This document shows, piece after piece, positions 1 through 6,448 of a stretch of 8,411 bases of DNA. The DNA is from Lachnospiraceae bacterium (lineage in GTDB: Bacteria; Bacillota; Clostridia; Lachnospirales; Lachnospiraceae): contig JAFSRL010000132.1 of NCBI GenBank assembly GCA_017446125.1, forward strand, positions 1 to 8,411, given 5' to 3'. The stretch's first letter is position 1; each line of letters begins with the position of its first letter. The notes under the pieces are model-generated. The model did not search any database and had not been told where the DNA came from. It worked only from the letters and a program-made list of their open reading frames with translations. The position numbers were made by a program, and so were the translations under genes.

Positions 1-900
1 AAGGCGGATAAAATCATCGTTGAGGTCAATCAGAACATGCCGGTCTGTTACGGCGGTTTTGAGGAGAGTGTGCACATCGACATGGTCGACATGATCGTTG
101 AGGGTGACAATCCGGCGATCGCGGAGCTGCCGGGTGCGCCTGCGTCTGAAATCGATGAGGCGGTCGCCAAATTAATCGTGGCGGAGATTCCGGACGGCGC
201 CTGTTTGCAGTTGGGCATCGGCGGCATGCCGAATGCGGTCGGAAGCCTGATCGCGAAATCCGACTTAAAGGACCTGGGTGTCCACACCGAGATGTTCGTC
301 GACGGCTTTGTCGACATCGCGGCAGCAGGCAAGATTACCGGCGCCAGAAAGAACCTCGACAAGGGCCGCATGGCATACGCCTTCGGCGCGGGCACCAAAA
401 AGACCTATGATTTCTTAAACCGCAATCCCGCCGCGATGAGTGCGCCGGTCGATTACACGAACGATGTGCGCGTGGTGTCACAGCTCGACAACTTCATGTC
501 GATCAACAATGCGGTCGACATTGACCTCTTCGGCCAGGTGAATGCGGAGTCCGCGGGAACAAAGCACATCTCCGGCGCAGGCGGACAGCTCGACTTTGTG
601 ATGGGTGCGTATCTGTCGAAGGGCGGCAAGAGCTTTATCTGTATGACATCGACCTTCAAGGACAAGGACGGGAATCTTGCAAGCCGCATCCGCCCGACAC
701 TTACGGAAGGGTCAATCGTGACGGACACCAGGGCAAACATCCACTATCTGGTTACGGAGCACGGTATCGTGAACTTAAAGGGTCTTGCGACCTGGCAGAA
801 GGCGGAGAAGATTATTTCCGTGGCACACCCGGACTTCCGCGATGAGCTGGTAAAAGAAGCGGAGGTGATGAAAATCTGGCGTAAGAGCAATAAGCGCTGA
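1..900 (+). CDS. but: Butyryl-CoA:acetate CoA-transferase, 3' part (5' end outside window)
   Basis: The reading frame is open from base 1 and ends at TGA 898-900, giving 299 residues. Family members are about 440-450 residues, so roughly 145 N-terminal residues lie upstream; the ATG at 37 is internal. The protein transfers CoA from butyryl-CoA to acetate, the last step of butyrate formation in many gut Clostridia, in the cytoplasm. Visible signatures of the acetyl-CoA hydrolase/transferase family are LQLGIGGMPNAVG (about residues 63-75), HTEMFVDG (96-103), and the glycine-rich SGAGGQLDF and KGGKSFICMTST blocks. The Glu of HTEM (residue 97 here) falls where the catalytic Glu238 of Clostridium aminobutyricum 4-hydroxybutyrate CoA-transferase would be after adding the missing N-terminus; this is position matching, not an alignment. 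The C-terminus (TWQKAEKIISVAHPDFRDEL, ending in a basic tail) closely resembles Roseburia-type enzymes as I recall them. A 4-hydroxybutyrate or other acyl-CoA:acetate transferase is the main alternative. The gene is followed by hairpins and is probably unlinked in transcription to what follows. Confidence 0.85.
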   Translation, partial: KADKIIVEVNQNMPVCYGGFEESVHIDMVDMIVEGDNPAIAELPGAPASEIDEAVAKLIVAEIPDGACLQLGIGGMPNAVGSLIAKSDLKDLGVHTEMFVDGFVDIAAAGKITGARKNLDKGRMAYAFGAGTKKTYDFLNRNPAAMSAPVDYTNDVRVVSQLDNFMSINNAVDIDLFGQVNAESAGTKHISGAGGQLDFVMGAYLSKGGKSFICMTSTFKDKDGNLASRIRPTLTEGSIVTDTRANIHYLVTEHGIVNLKGLATWQKAEKIISVAHPDFRDELVKEAEVMKIWRKSNKR

Positions 901-913
901 TAAGAGATAAGAC

Positions 914-941
914 TAAAGTTTTTTCCCTGTCCTGTCGATAT
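914..941 (+). promoter_or_regulatory. Candidate sigma-D/FliA (flagellar) promoter
   Basis: TAAAGTTT (914-921) is followed after 12 bases by GTCGATAT (934-941). The Bacillus sigma-D consensus is TAAA, 14-16 bases, GCCGATAT; here TAAA is exact, the gap from TAAA is 16 and the -10 matches 7 of 8. It lies upstream of an operon carrying three flagellar genes, which fits. Against it, the -10 sits in the 5' arm and loop of the hairpin at 925-960, and a transcript starting near 948 would meet the terminator-like hairpin at 976-1013 before reaching the mreB-like gene. Confidence 0.35.
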
Positions 942-960
942 AACAATAGACAGGGCAGGG
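925..960 (+). terminator. Long hairpin after the CoA-transferase gene (weak terminator or RNA 3'-end element)
   Basis: Arms 925-936 (CCCTGTCCTGTC) and 949-960 (GACAGGGCAGGG) pair over 12 positions with a single G-U wobble and a 12-base loop. Two further T-A pairs extend the base. The sequence after it, AAGCTCTTTGTTT, is a poor U-tract, so termination here may be weak. A run of six T lies before the stem, not after it. Confidence 0.45.
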
Positions 961-975
961 AAGCTCTTTGTTTGC

Positions 976-1013
976 GACGGATGGATCCGGAGAAGGAACA
1001 TCCGTTTTGTTTT
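976..1013 (+). terminator. Rho-independent terminator
   Basis: ACGGATG (977-983) pairs perfectly with CATCCGT (999-1005). A G-U pair can close the base and an inner TCC/GGA pair (986-988 with 995-997) can extend the stem around a GGAGAA loop. It is followed directly by TTTTGTTTT, a good U-rich tail. It sits 76 bases after the CoA-transferase stop and just before the sigma-A promoter of the next operon, the expected place for the end of the but transcript. Confidence 0.65.
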
Positions 1014-1033
1014 ACAAAAATACGGAAAGCACT

Positions 1034-1061
1034 TTGAAAACTTACCCCGTTGCGTTATAAT
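1034..1061 (+). promoter_or_regulatory. Sigma-A promoter of the mreB-like/flagellar rod operon
   Basis: TTGAAA (1034-1039) and a perfect TATAAT (1056-1061) are separated by 16 bases. Transcription would start near 1068-1070, giving a leader of about 35 bases before the ATG at 1104. The leader carries the Shine-Dalgarno sequence AGAAAGGGG (1084-1092), 11 bases before the start. The promoter lies downstream of both hairpins, so it can drive the operon without read-through. Confidence 0.8.
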
Positions 1062-1103
1062 ATAGTGTGAAATTTTGCGCAGTAGAAAGGGGTAATACGC
1101 TTT

Positions 1104-2102
1104 ATGCAGTATACAGATATCGGCATTGACTTAGGAACCGCCAGCATCCTCGTTTATATCAGGGGAAAGGGCGTTGTTTTAAAGGAACCCTCGGTCGTCG
1201 CGTACGACAAGGATACGGAGAACATCAAGGCGATCGGAGAGGAAGCACGGCTGATGCTGGGAAGAACACCCGGCAACATCGTTGCAATCCGTCCCCTGCG
1301 GCAGGGCGTCATCTCGGATTACAAGGTGACGGAGCAGATGATGAAGTACTTCATCGACAAGGCAATCGGCCGCAAGATTTTCAGAAGGCCCCTGATTGCG
1401 GTCTGTGTCCCCTCCGGCGTGACGGAGGTCGAGCGCAAGGCGGTTGAGGACGCGACCAGGATGGCGGGCGCCAGGGACGTGAGAATCATCGAGGAGCCCA
1501 TCGCGGCGGCAATCGGTGCGGGGATTGACATCCAGGAACCCTGCGGCAACATGATTGTCGATATCGGCGGCGGCACAAGCGATATCGCGGTCATCTCCCT
1601 GGGCGGCACGGTGGTGAGCACCTCCGTAAAAATCGCCGGAGACGACTTTGACGAAGCAATCGTACGCTATATGCGTAAGAAGCATAACCTGCTCATCGGT
1701 GAGCGCACGGCGGAAGACATCAAGATCAAAATCGGCAGCGCGTACCCGAGGGCGGAGGCGGACTACATGGATGTCCGCGGAAGAAACTTGGTCACGGGTC
1801 TTCCGAAGACGGTGAGAATCTCTTCGGAGGAAACAGAGGAAGCGCTCAGGGAAACCACGGCGCAGATCATAGAGGCAATCCACGGTGTTCTGGAAAAGAC
1901 ACCGCCGGAACTGGCAGCGGACATCGCGGCAAGAGGCATCGTCTTAACGGGCGGCGGGTCCCTCTTAAGAGGACTCGAAGACCTCATCTCCACCAAGACC
2001 GGCATCAATACGGTCACGGCGGAGGAGCCCATGACGGCGGTCGCAATTGGCACCGGACGGTATGTGGAGCTCCTCGCGGAGTCGAAGGGATTGCTCGACT
2101 GA
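1104..2102 (+). CDS. mbl: MreB/Mbl-family bacterial actin
   Basis: This 332-residue protein is full length for MreB-type actins, ATP-dependent filaments on the inner face of the membrane that guide wall synthesis and shape rod cells. The actin-fold nucleotide motifs are clear: phosphate-1 DIGIDLGTAS at residues 5-14, phosphate-2 VDIGGGTSDIAVISLGG at 152-168, and the adenosine motif GIVLTGGGSLLRGL at 278-291. The block EEPIAAAIGAGI just before phosphate-2 is typical of the family. The start is supported by AGAAAGGGG upstream and by the N-terminal motif position. It is not followed by mreC or mreD but by two rod genes, as in the mbl-flhO-flhP order of B. subtilis, so I favour an Mbl-type paralogue over the main MreB; the symbol rests mainly on this context. 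The gap to the next gene is 55 bases with no terminator, so co-transcription is likely. Confidence 0.85.
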   Translation: MQYTDIGIDLGTASILVYIRGKGVVLKEPSVVAYDKDTENIKAIGEEARLMLGRTPGNIVAIRPLRQGVISDYKVTEQMMKYFIDKAIGRKIFRRPLIAVCVPSGVTEVERKAVEDATRMAGARDVRIIEEPIAAAIGAGIDIQEPCGNMIVDIGGGTSDIAVISLGGTVVSTSVKIAGDDFDEAIVRYMRKKHNLLIGERTAEDIKIKIGSAYPRAEADYMDVRGRNLVTGLPKTVRISSEETEEALRETTAQIIEAIHGVLEKTPPELAADIAARGIVLTGGGSLLRGLEDLISTKTGINTVTAEEPMTAVAIGTGRYVELLAESKGLLD

Positions 2103-2141
2103 CCTCTTACGTGACGGCAGGCGTACAACACGCTGCAAGAC

Positions 2142-2148
2142 AGGAGGG
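2142..2148 (+). promoter_or_regulatory. Ribosome binding site fixing the flgF-like start
   Basis: AGGAGGG lies 9 bases before the ATG at 2158. The same frame is open upstream to an ATG at 2047, but that would overlap the mreB-like gene by more than 50 bases and add a non-homologous N-terminus. The conserved rod-protein N-terminus begins exactly at 2158, so this site decides the start. Confidence 0.85.
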
Positions 2149-2157
2149 CAAGGACAA

Positions 2158-2937
2158 ATGGTAAAAGGTTTATACACGGCGTACACGGGCATGCTCAACG
2201 AAGAGCACCGCATGGATGTCATCACGAATAACCTCGCGAACATTGACACGACGGGTTATAAGAAAGAGGGCATGACGTCGCAGGCCTTTTCTGACGTCCT
2301 CGGTTACAAAATCAAGGACCTCTCCGAGGCGCCGGCAACGGCGCGCTATGAAGGCATCTTAAACTTAGGTGTCAAAATCGGTGAGGGCTATACCGACTTT
2401 TCTCAGGGACCGTACCGCCAGACGGGCAATACCTATGACATTGCCTTGGGCGGCAGCGGTTTTTTCACGATTGAATATACGAATAAGGCGGGCGAGACCA
2501 GCACCATGTACACGCGCGACGGCGATTTCACCGTAACGCAGGACGGAGTGCTTGTGACGCGTGACGGCGACTTTGTTTTGGACCCGAACGGCAATCACAT
2601 CCAGCTTGACCCGCTGGTGGAATCCGTTTTCTCACAGACCGGACAAATCTTCCAGAACGGTGAGGTTGTTGCGGAGCTGGGCCTGACGGATTTTGAAAAC
2701 TATGATTACTTAGAGCATTACGGAGAGAACTTCTTCTATCCCGTGGACGGGGCGACCCAGATTCCGGCGACCGCCCGCGTGGATCAGGGATTTTTGGAGC
2801 AGAGCAATGTTTCGACGGTGGACGAGATGGTCAACATGATTGCGCTGCAGCGTCACTACGAGACGAACCAGCGGATGATCACGACAATCGACTCAACACT
2901 CCAGATTGCGGCGAACGATCTGGGCAGAATGCAGTAA
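2158..2937 (+). CDS. flgF: Flagellar basal-body rod protein, FlgF/FlhO-like
   Basis: This 259-residue protein belongs to the flagellar rod/hook family, whose members are secreted through the flagellar export apparatus and polymerise into the axial structure. The N-terminal hallmark NNLANIDTTGYK is at residues 24-35, within the heptad-like helix that begins VKGLYTAYTGM. The C-terminus has the paired hallmark around EMVNMIALQRHYETNQRMI, which forms a coiled coil with the N-terminus. The middle carries the usual beta-rich segment with SGFFTIEY and YTRDGDFTV. There is no classical signal peptide, as expected for flagellar export. As the first of two adjacent paralogues it corresponds to FlhO of B. 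subtilis, equivalent to proximal rod FlgF; FlgG is the alternative label. It sits 23 bases upstream of flgG in the same operon. Confidence 0.85.
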   Translation: MVKGLYTAYTGMLNEEHRMDVITNNLANIDTTGYKKEGMTSQAFSDVLGYKIKDLSEAPATARYEGILNLGVKIGEGYTDFSQGPYRQTGNTYDIALGGSGFFTIEYTNKAGETSTMYTRDGDFTVTQDGVLVTRDGDFVLDPNGNHIQLDPLVESVFSQTGQIFQNGEVVAELGLTDFENYDYLEHYGENFFYPVDGATQIPATARVDQGFLEQSNVSTVDEMVNMIALQRHYETNQRMITTIDSTLQIAANDLGRMQ

Positions 2938-2960
2938 TGATTTTTTGAAGGAGGCACACC

Positions 2961-3788
2961 ATGGTACGAAGCCTTTGGACAGCAGCAACCGGAATGAACG
3001 CGCAGCAGACGAACGTGGACACGATCGCGAACAACATGTCGAACGTCAACACGGCGGGCTACAAGGCGCAGCAGGCGCAGTTCAAGTCCCTGCTCTATCA
3101 GGAGTTACAGACGGAGACCACGACCGCAAACGGCGATCCCAAACCCACGGCATCGCAGGTGGGCTTAGGCGTCAGAACCGCCTCCCTGGACGGCATCTTC
3201 ACGCAGGGCGCGTGGCTTGCGACAGAAGCGGCAAACTCCTACGCGATTGGCGGCGCAGGCTTCTTCTCTTATCATAACTACAACGGCGAACAGGTCTATA
3301 CGAGAAACGGTGACTTTACCTGGGCCATGGGCAATGCGGAAAACGAGCTGGTGCTGACCACCTCTGACGGCAATCCCATCCTGAACACGCAGGGCGAGGA
3401 AATCCGTTTACAGGGCGACTACATCGCGTCCCGCATCATCGTGCAGCAGGACGGCTCCATGGCATATCCGGACGAGGACGGTGTCCCGCAGCCTTTGGGT
3501 GAGGCGACGAGAATCGGTCTTTGGCAGTTCCAGAACCCGGGCGGCTTAGAGCGTATCGGCGGAACGAGCTTCAGGGAAACGGAGGCCTCCGGCGCGGCAA
3601 TCAACGAGGCCGAGGACGACCGGATTGAACGCAGTGAAATCGTTTCCGGTTATCTGGAAGGCTCCAACGTCAATGTGGCAACGGAAATGGTCAACCTGAT
3701 TGTCGCGCAGCGCGCGTACGAAATCAATTCCCGCGCAATCACGACGACGGATTCCATGATGCAGACCGCAAACAGCTTAAAGCAGTAA
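2961..3788 (+). CDS. flgG: Flagellar distal rod protein FlgG (FlhP-like)
   Basis: The protein has 275 residues, close to typical FlgG (about 260-270). The start MVRSLWTAATGMNAQQ is nearly diagnostic of FlgG, followed by the family motif NNMSNVNTAGYK at residues 24-35. GAGFFSYH and YTRNGDFTW mark the central domain, and TEMVNLIVAQRAYEINSRAI the C-terminal helix. FlgG forms the distal rod that crosses the outer part of the envelope and joins the hook. GAAGGAGG (2947-2954) lies 6 bases before the ATG. It is about 15 residues longer than its upstream paralogue, most of it in the central region. The next gene starts 11 bases after the stop, with its ribosome binding site overlapping the flgG TAA, so translation is probably coupled. 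Confidence 0.9.
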   Translation: MVRSLWTAATGMNAQQTNVDTIANNMSNVNTAGYKAQQAQFKSLLYQELQTETTTANGDPKPTASQVGLGVRTASLDGIFTQGAWLATEAANSYAIGGAGFFSYHNYNGEQVYTRNGDFTWAMGNAENELVLTTSDGNPILNTQGEEIRLQGDYIASRIIVQQDGSMAYPDEDGVPQPLGEATRIGLWQFQNPGGLERIGGTSFRETEASGAAINEAEDDRIERSEIVSGYLEGSNVNVATEMVNLIVAQRAYEINSRAITTTDSMMQTANSLKQ

Positions 3789-3799
3789 GGAGTTGAACG

Positions 3800-4192
3800 A
3801 TGGCAGCAATCTCCGGCATGGATGGTCTTAACGCAAGCGCTTTTACGCAGTTTCAGGCAGCGGAGCTGTCAAATGCGCATGTCGACCGCTTAAAGGATTC
3901 ACTCACATCGACGGGGCAGGATAAGGACGCCTCGGACGAGGAGCTCTTAAACGCGTGTAAGCAGTTTGAGGCATATTTCTTAGAGCAGATCTTTAAACAG
4001 ATGTATAAGTCCGTTGAGGCAATCAACGGCGAGGATTCCGACCCGCAGGCGGGGTTGGTCTCCTTCTTCCGGGATTCCACGTTCTCCGACATCGCGGCAA
4101 CGAGCGTCGAGACACAGTCAAACGGTCTTGCCCGGATGCTGTACGAGAGCATGAAGCACACCTTGAATTCTGTGGATCCCCGCACGCTTTAA
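3800..4192 (+). CDS. flgJ: Single-domain flagellar rod-binding protein, FlgJ N-terminal type
   Basis: This 130-residue protein matches the rod-binding (Rod-bind) domain of FlgJ. The recognisable core is LLNACKQFEAYFLEQIFKQM at about residues 49-68, followed by an acidic loop and a helical C-terminus (GLARMLYESMKHTL). In proteobacteria this domain caps the growing rod, and a C-terminal glucosaminidase domain cuts peptidoglycan. That second domain is absent here: the protein stops right after the rod-binding region, as is usual in Firmicutes. AAGGAG at 3787-3792, lying across the upstream stop codon, serves the ATG. It is the last gene before a new promoter and closes the rod operon. No clear terminator follows, so some read-through into recD2 is possible. 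Confidence 0.8.
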   Translation: MAAISGMDGLNASAFTQFQAAELSNAHVDRLKDSLTSTGQDKDASDEELLNACKQFEAYFLEQIFKQMYKSVEAINGEDSDPQAGLVSFFRDSTFSDIAATSVETQSNGLARMLYESMKHTLNSVDPRTL

Positions 4193-4196
4193 GCTC

Positions 4197-4231
4197 TTTA
4201 CGATATCCCGCTTTGTGTTATACTAATCCCT
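4197..4231 (+). promoter_or_regulatory. Extended -10 promoter giving a probably leaderless recD2 mRNA
   Basis: TGTTATACT (4216-4224) contains a TGn extension and a -10 box TATACT (4219-4224). A weak -35, TTTACG (4197-4202), lies 16 bases upstream of the -10. Only seven bases separate the -10 from the ATG at 4232, so the expected first transcribed base is the A of the ATG. No Shine-Dalgarno sequence is present between 4193 and 4231. Confidence 0.6.
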
Positions 4232-6448
4232 ATGGAGAAATTCAGGGGGTATATCGACCATTTCATATACAAAAACGCGGAGAACGGATACGCGGTTTTG
4301 GTCTTCATTTGTGACGGTCATGAGGAAACGATGACCGGCACGTTTTCCGACGCGGACACCGGCGACATTCTGGAGGTGGAAGGCGAGTACGTCGAGCACA
4401 ACGTCTACGGCAGGCAGGTGAAGGTTTCCTCCTACCGGATTTTGGAGCCCACGGACGAGGAGTCGATGGAACGCTACCTTGCCTCGGGCGCAATCAAGGG
4501 CGTGGGTGCCGCTTTGGCGCGCCGCATCATCAATACCTTTCATGAGGACACCTTCCGGATTATGGAAGAGGAGCCGGAGTGTTTGGCGCAGATCAAGGGC
4601 ATCAGTCTAAATAAGGCGCAGGAAATCGGTGCGCAGATGCGCGAAAAGCGCGACATGCGCGAGGTCATGGTCTTTTTGCAGCGCTACGGCATCACCGGAG
4701 CGCTCGCCCTCAAGCTTTACGCGTTCTACGATACAAAGATTTATTCGGTCCTCAGGGAGAATCCTTACCGCATCGCGGAGGAGGTGGACGGAATCGGCTT
4801 TAGGCGTGCCGATGAAATCGCGACGAAGGCGGGCATCGAGATGTATTCCGAGTACCGCATCCGCAGCGGCATCCTCTACACCCTGCAGCTTGCGGGCACA
4901 AACGGGCACTGCTATTTGCCGCGCGCCATCTTAAAGCGCCACACCCTGGAGCTTTTGTCCCTGGAGGGAACTGAGGTGGAGGAAGCCTTTGACGCCCAGA
5001 TGGATGCTCTGATGATGGAGCGCAAAATCATCATGCGCGATGAGGACGCCGTTTACTCTGCGGTCTTTTACCATGCGGAATCCTCGGTCGCCTCCATGCT
5101 GTTTGACTTAAAGGAAGCCTTCGATGTCACCCCGGATGAAGAGGCGCACGAGGCCGAAAAGGAAGTGCGCACCATCGAAGCGATGACCGGAATCGAGCTG
5201 GACGATTTGCAGCGGCAGGCGGTGACGGGCGCTGTCACAAACGGCGTGTTTATTCTCTCCGGCGGCCCGGGCACCGGAAAGACCACAACCATCAACATGA
5301 TGATCCGCCTGTTTACGCGCCGCAGATACAACGTCGTGCTTGCGGCACCGACGGGTCGTGCCGCGAAGCGCATGACCGAGGCAACGGGCTTTGAAGCGAA
5401 AACGATTCACCGCCTTTTGGAGGCGAACGGTGAGACCTACGAGCGGGATAAGGACAACCCCTTGGAGGCGGACGCGGTCATCATCGACGAGATGTCGATG
5501 GTGGACATCCGGCTCTTTCAGGCACTCTTACGCGCCATGGTGTCCGGCATGCACTTAGTCCTTGTGGGCGATGCGGCGCAGCTTCCCTCCGTGGGCCCCG
5601 GGCAGGTTTTAAAGGACCTGATTGCTTCAAAGTGCTTTGCGACGGTGGTCCTGCAAAAGATTTTCCGCCAGGCGGAAGAAAGTGACATTGTTTTGAACGC
5701 CCACCGCATTTTCCGCGGAGAGAGCATCAGGATGGACAACCACAGCAAGGACTTCTTCTTCCTGCCAAGGGACAATGCGGAGGTGATTTGCAAGCATATC
5801 ATCGAGCTGATCCGGAAAAAGCTTCCCTCCTATGTGGGCGCGGACGAGAGTGAGATCCAGGTATTGACCCCCATGAAGCGCGGCGCACTGGGCGCCGTGA
5901 CCCTGAACCGCTTTTTGCAGGAGCAGCTAAACCCGCCGCACCCTTCCAAGAAGGAGTATGCCGCGAGGGAGGATGTGATCTTCCGCGAGGGTGACAAGGT
6001 CATGCAGGTGAAGAACAATTACCAGGCGGAATGGGAGATTTTGGGCGGCTTTCACATCCCGGTGGAGCGGGGGACGGGCGTCTTTAACGGGGACGTCGGA
6101 ATCATCCGCTCCATCGACCACAGAGCGAGTGAAATAACAGTTGTATTCGATGAGGGACGGCAGGTGCACTACCCGTTTTCCGCTTCGGACGAGCTCGAAA
6201 TCGCATACGCCGTGACGATTCACAAGTCCCAGGGATCGGAGTATCCGGCGGTGCTCTTACCCCTCCTCGGAGGCCCGAAAATGCTGTTAAATCGCAATTT
6301 GTTGTATACGGCGGTGACCAGGGCAAAGCGCTGTGTCATCCTCCTTGGAAGCGCAACGACCATACAGGAAATGATTGACAATGAAGAACAACTGTTACGA
6401 TATTCAGGGCTCCAAGAAAGACTTAAAGAAGCAGGCGATATTGAATAA
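4232..6448 (+). CDS. recD2: RecD2-type ATP-dependent DNA helicase (RecD/TraA family)
   Basis: This 738-residue superfamily 1B helicase moves 5' to 3' on single-stranded DNA and works without RecBC in recombination, repair and replication-fork upkeep. The N-terminal OB-like segment is at about 1-70. Helix-hairpin-helix elements follow around SGAIKGVGAALARRI (85-99), IKGISLNKAQEIG (121-133) and EEVDGIGFRRADEI (183-196), the RecD2-specific N-terminus. Helicase motifs are Walker A GGPGTGKTTT (344-353), Walker B VIIDEMSMVD (416-425), motif III VGDAAQLPSVGPG, motif V YAVTIHKSQGSEYP (659-672) and motif VI LLYTAVTRAKR (690-700). All look intact and the length is usual. The ATG has no Shine-Dalgarno sequence, but the next residues match the normal RecD2 N-terminus, so the start is credible. 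The 3' end overlaps comF. Confidence 0.93.
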   Translation: MEKFRGYIDHFIYKNAENGYAVLVFICDGHEETMTGTFSDADTGDILEVEGEYVEHNVYGRQVKVSSYRILEPTDEESMERYLASGAIKGVGAALARRIINTFHEDTFRIMEEEPECLAQIKGISLNKAQEIGAQMREKRDMREVMVFLQRYGITGALALKLYAFYDTKIYSVLRENPYRIAEEVDGIGFRRADEIATKAGIEMYSEYRIRSGILYTLQLAGTNGHCYLPRAILKRHTLELLSLEGTEVEEAFDAQMDALMMERKIIMRDEDAVYSAVFYHAESSVASMLFDLKEAFDVTPDEEAHEAEKEVRTIEAMTGIELDDLQRQAVTGAVTNGVFILSGGPGTGKTTTINMMIRLFTRRRYNVVLAAPTGRAAKRMTEATGFEAKTIHRLLEANGETYERDKDNPLEADAVIIDEMSMVDIRLFQALLRAMVSGMHLVLVGDAAQLPSVGPGQVLKDLIASKCFATVVLQKIFRQAEESDIVLNAHRIFRGESIRMDNHSKDFFFLPRDNAEVICKHIIELIRKKLPSYVGADESEIQVLTPMKRGALGAVTLNRFLQEQLNPPHPSKKEYAAREDVIFREGDKVMQVKNNYQAEWEILGGFHIPVERGTGVFNGDVGIIRSIDHRASEITVVFDEGRQVHYPFSASDELEIAYAVTIHKSQGSEYPAVLLPLLGGPKMLLNRNLLYTAVTRAKRCVILLGSATTIQEMIDNEEQLLRYSGLQERLKEAGDIE

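Noticed and set aside
1179..1883. A 234-residue open frame on the - strand
   Set aside because: It lies opposite the mreB-like gene, whose motifs are intact. Its product is an Arg/Asp/His-rich shadow with no recognisable domain and no ribosome binding site.
2047..2157. Longer N-terminus for the flgF-like gene from ATG 2047
   Set aside because: It overlaps the mreB-like gene, has no ribosome binding site, and gives an Arg-rich segment without rod-protein homology. ATG 2158 has AGGAGGG and the conserved N-terminus.
2906..3277. A 123-residue + strand frame spanning the flgF-flgG junction
   Set aside because: It is an out-of-frame shadow over flgG, rich in Arg, Gly and His, with no domain.
6434..6441. 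GGCGATAT as a sigma-D -10 box before comF
   Set aside because: The nearest TAAA (6424-6427) is only 6 bases upstream, not 14-16.
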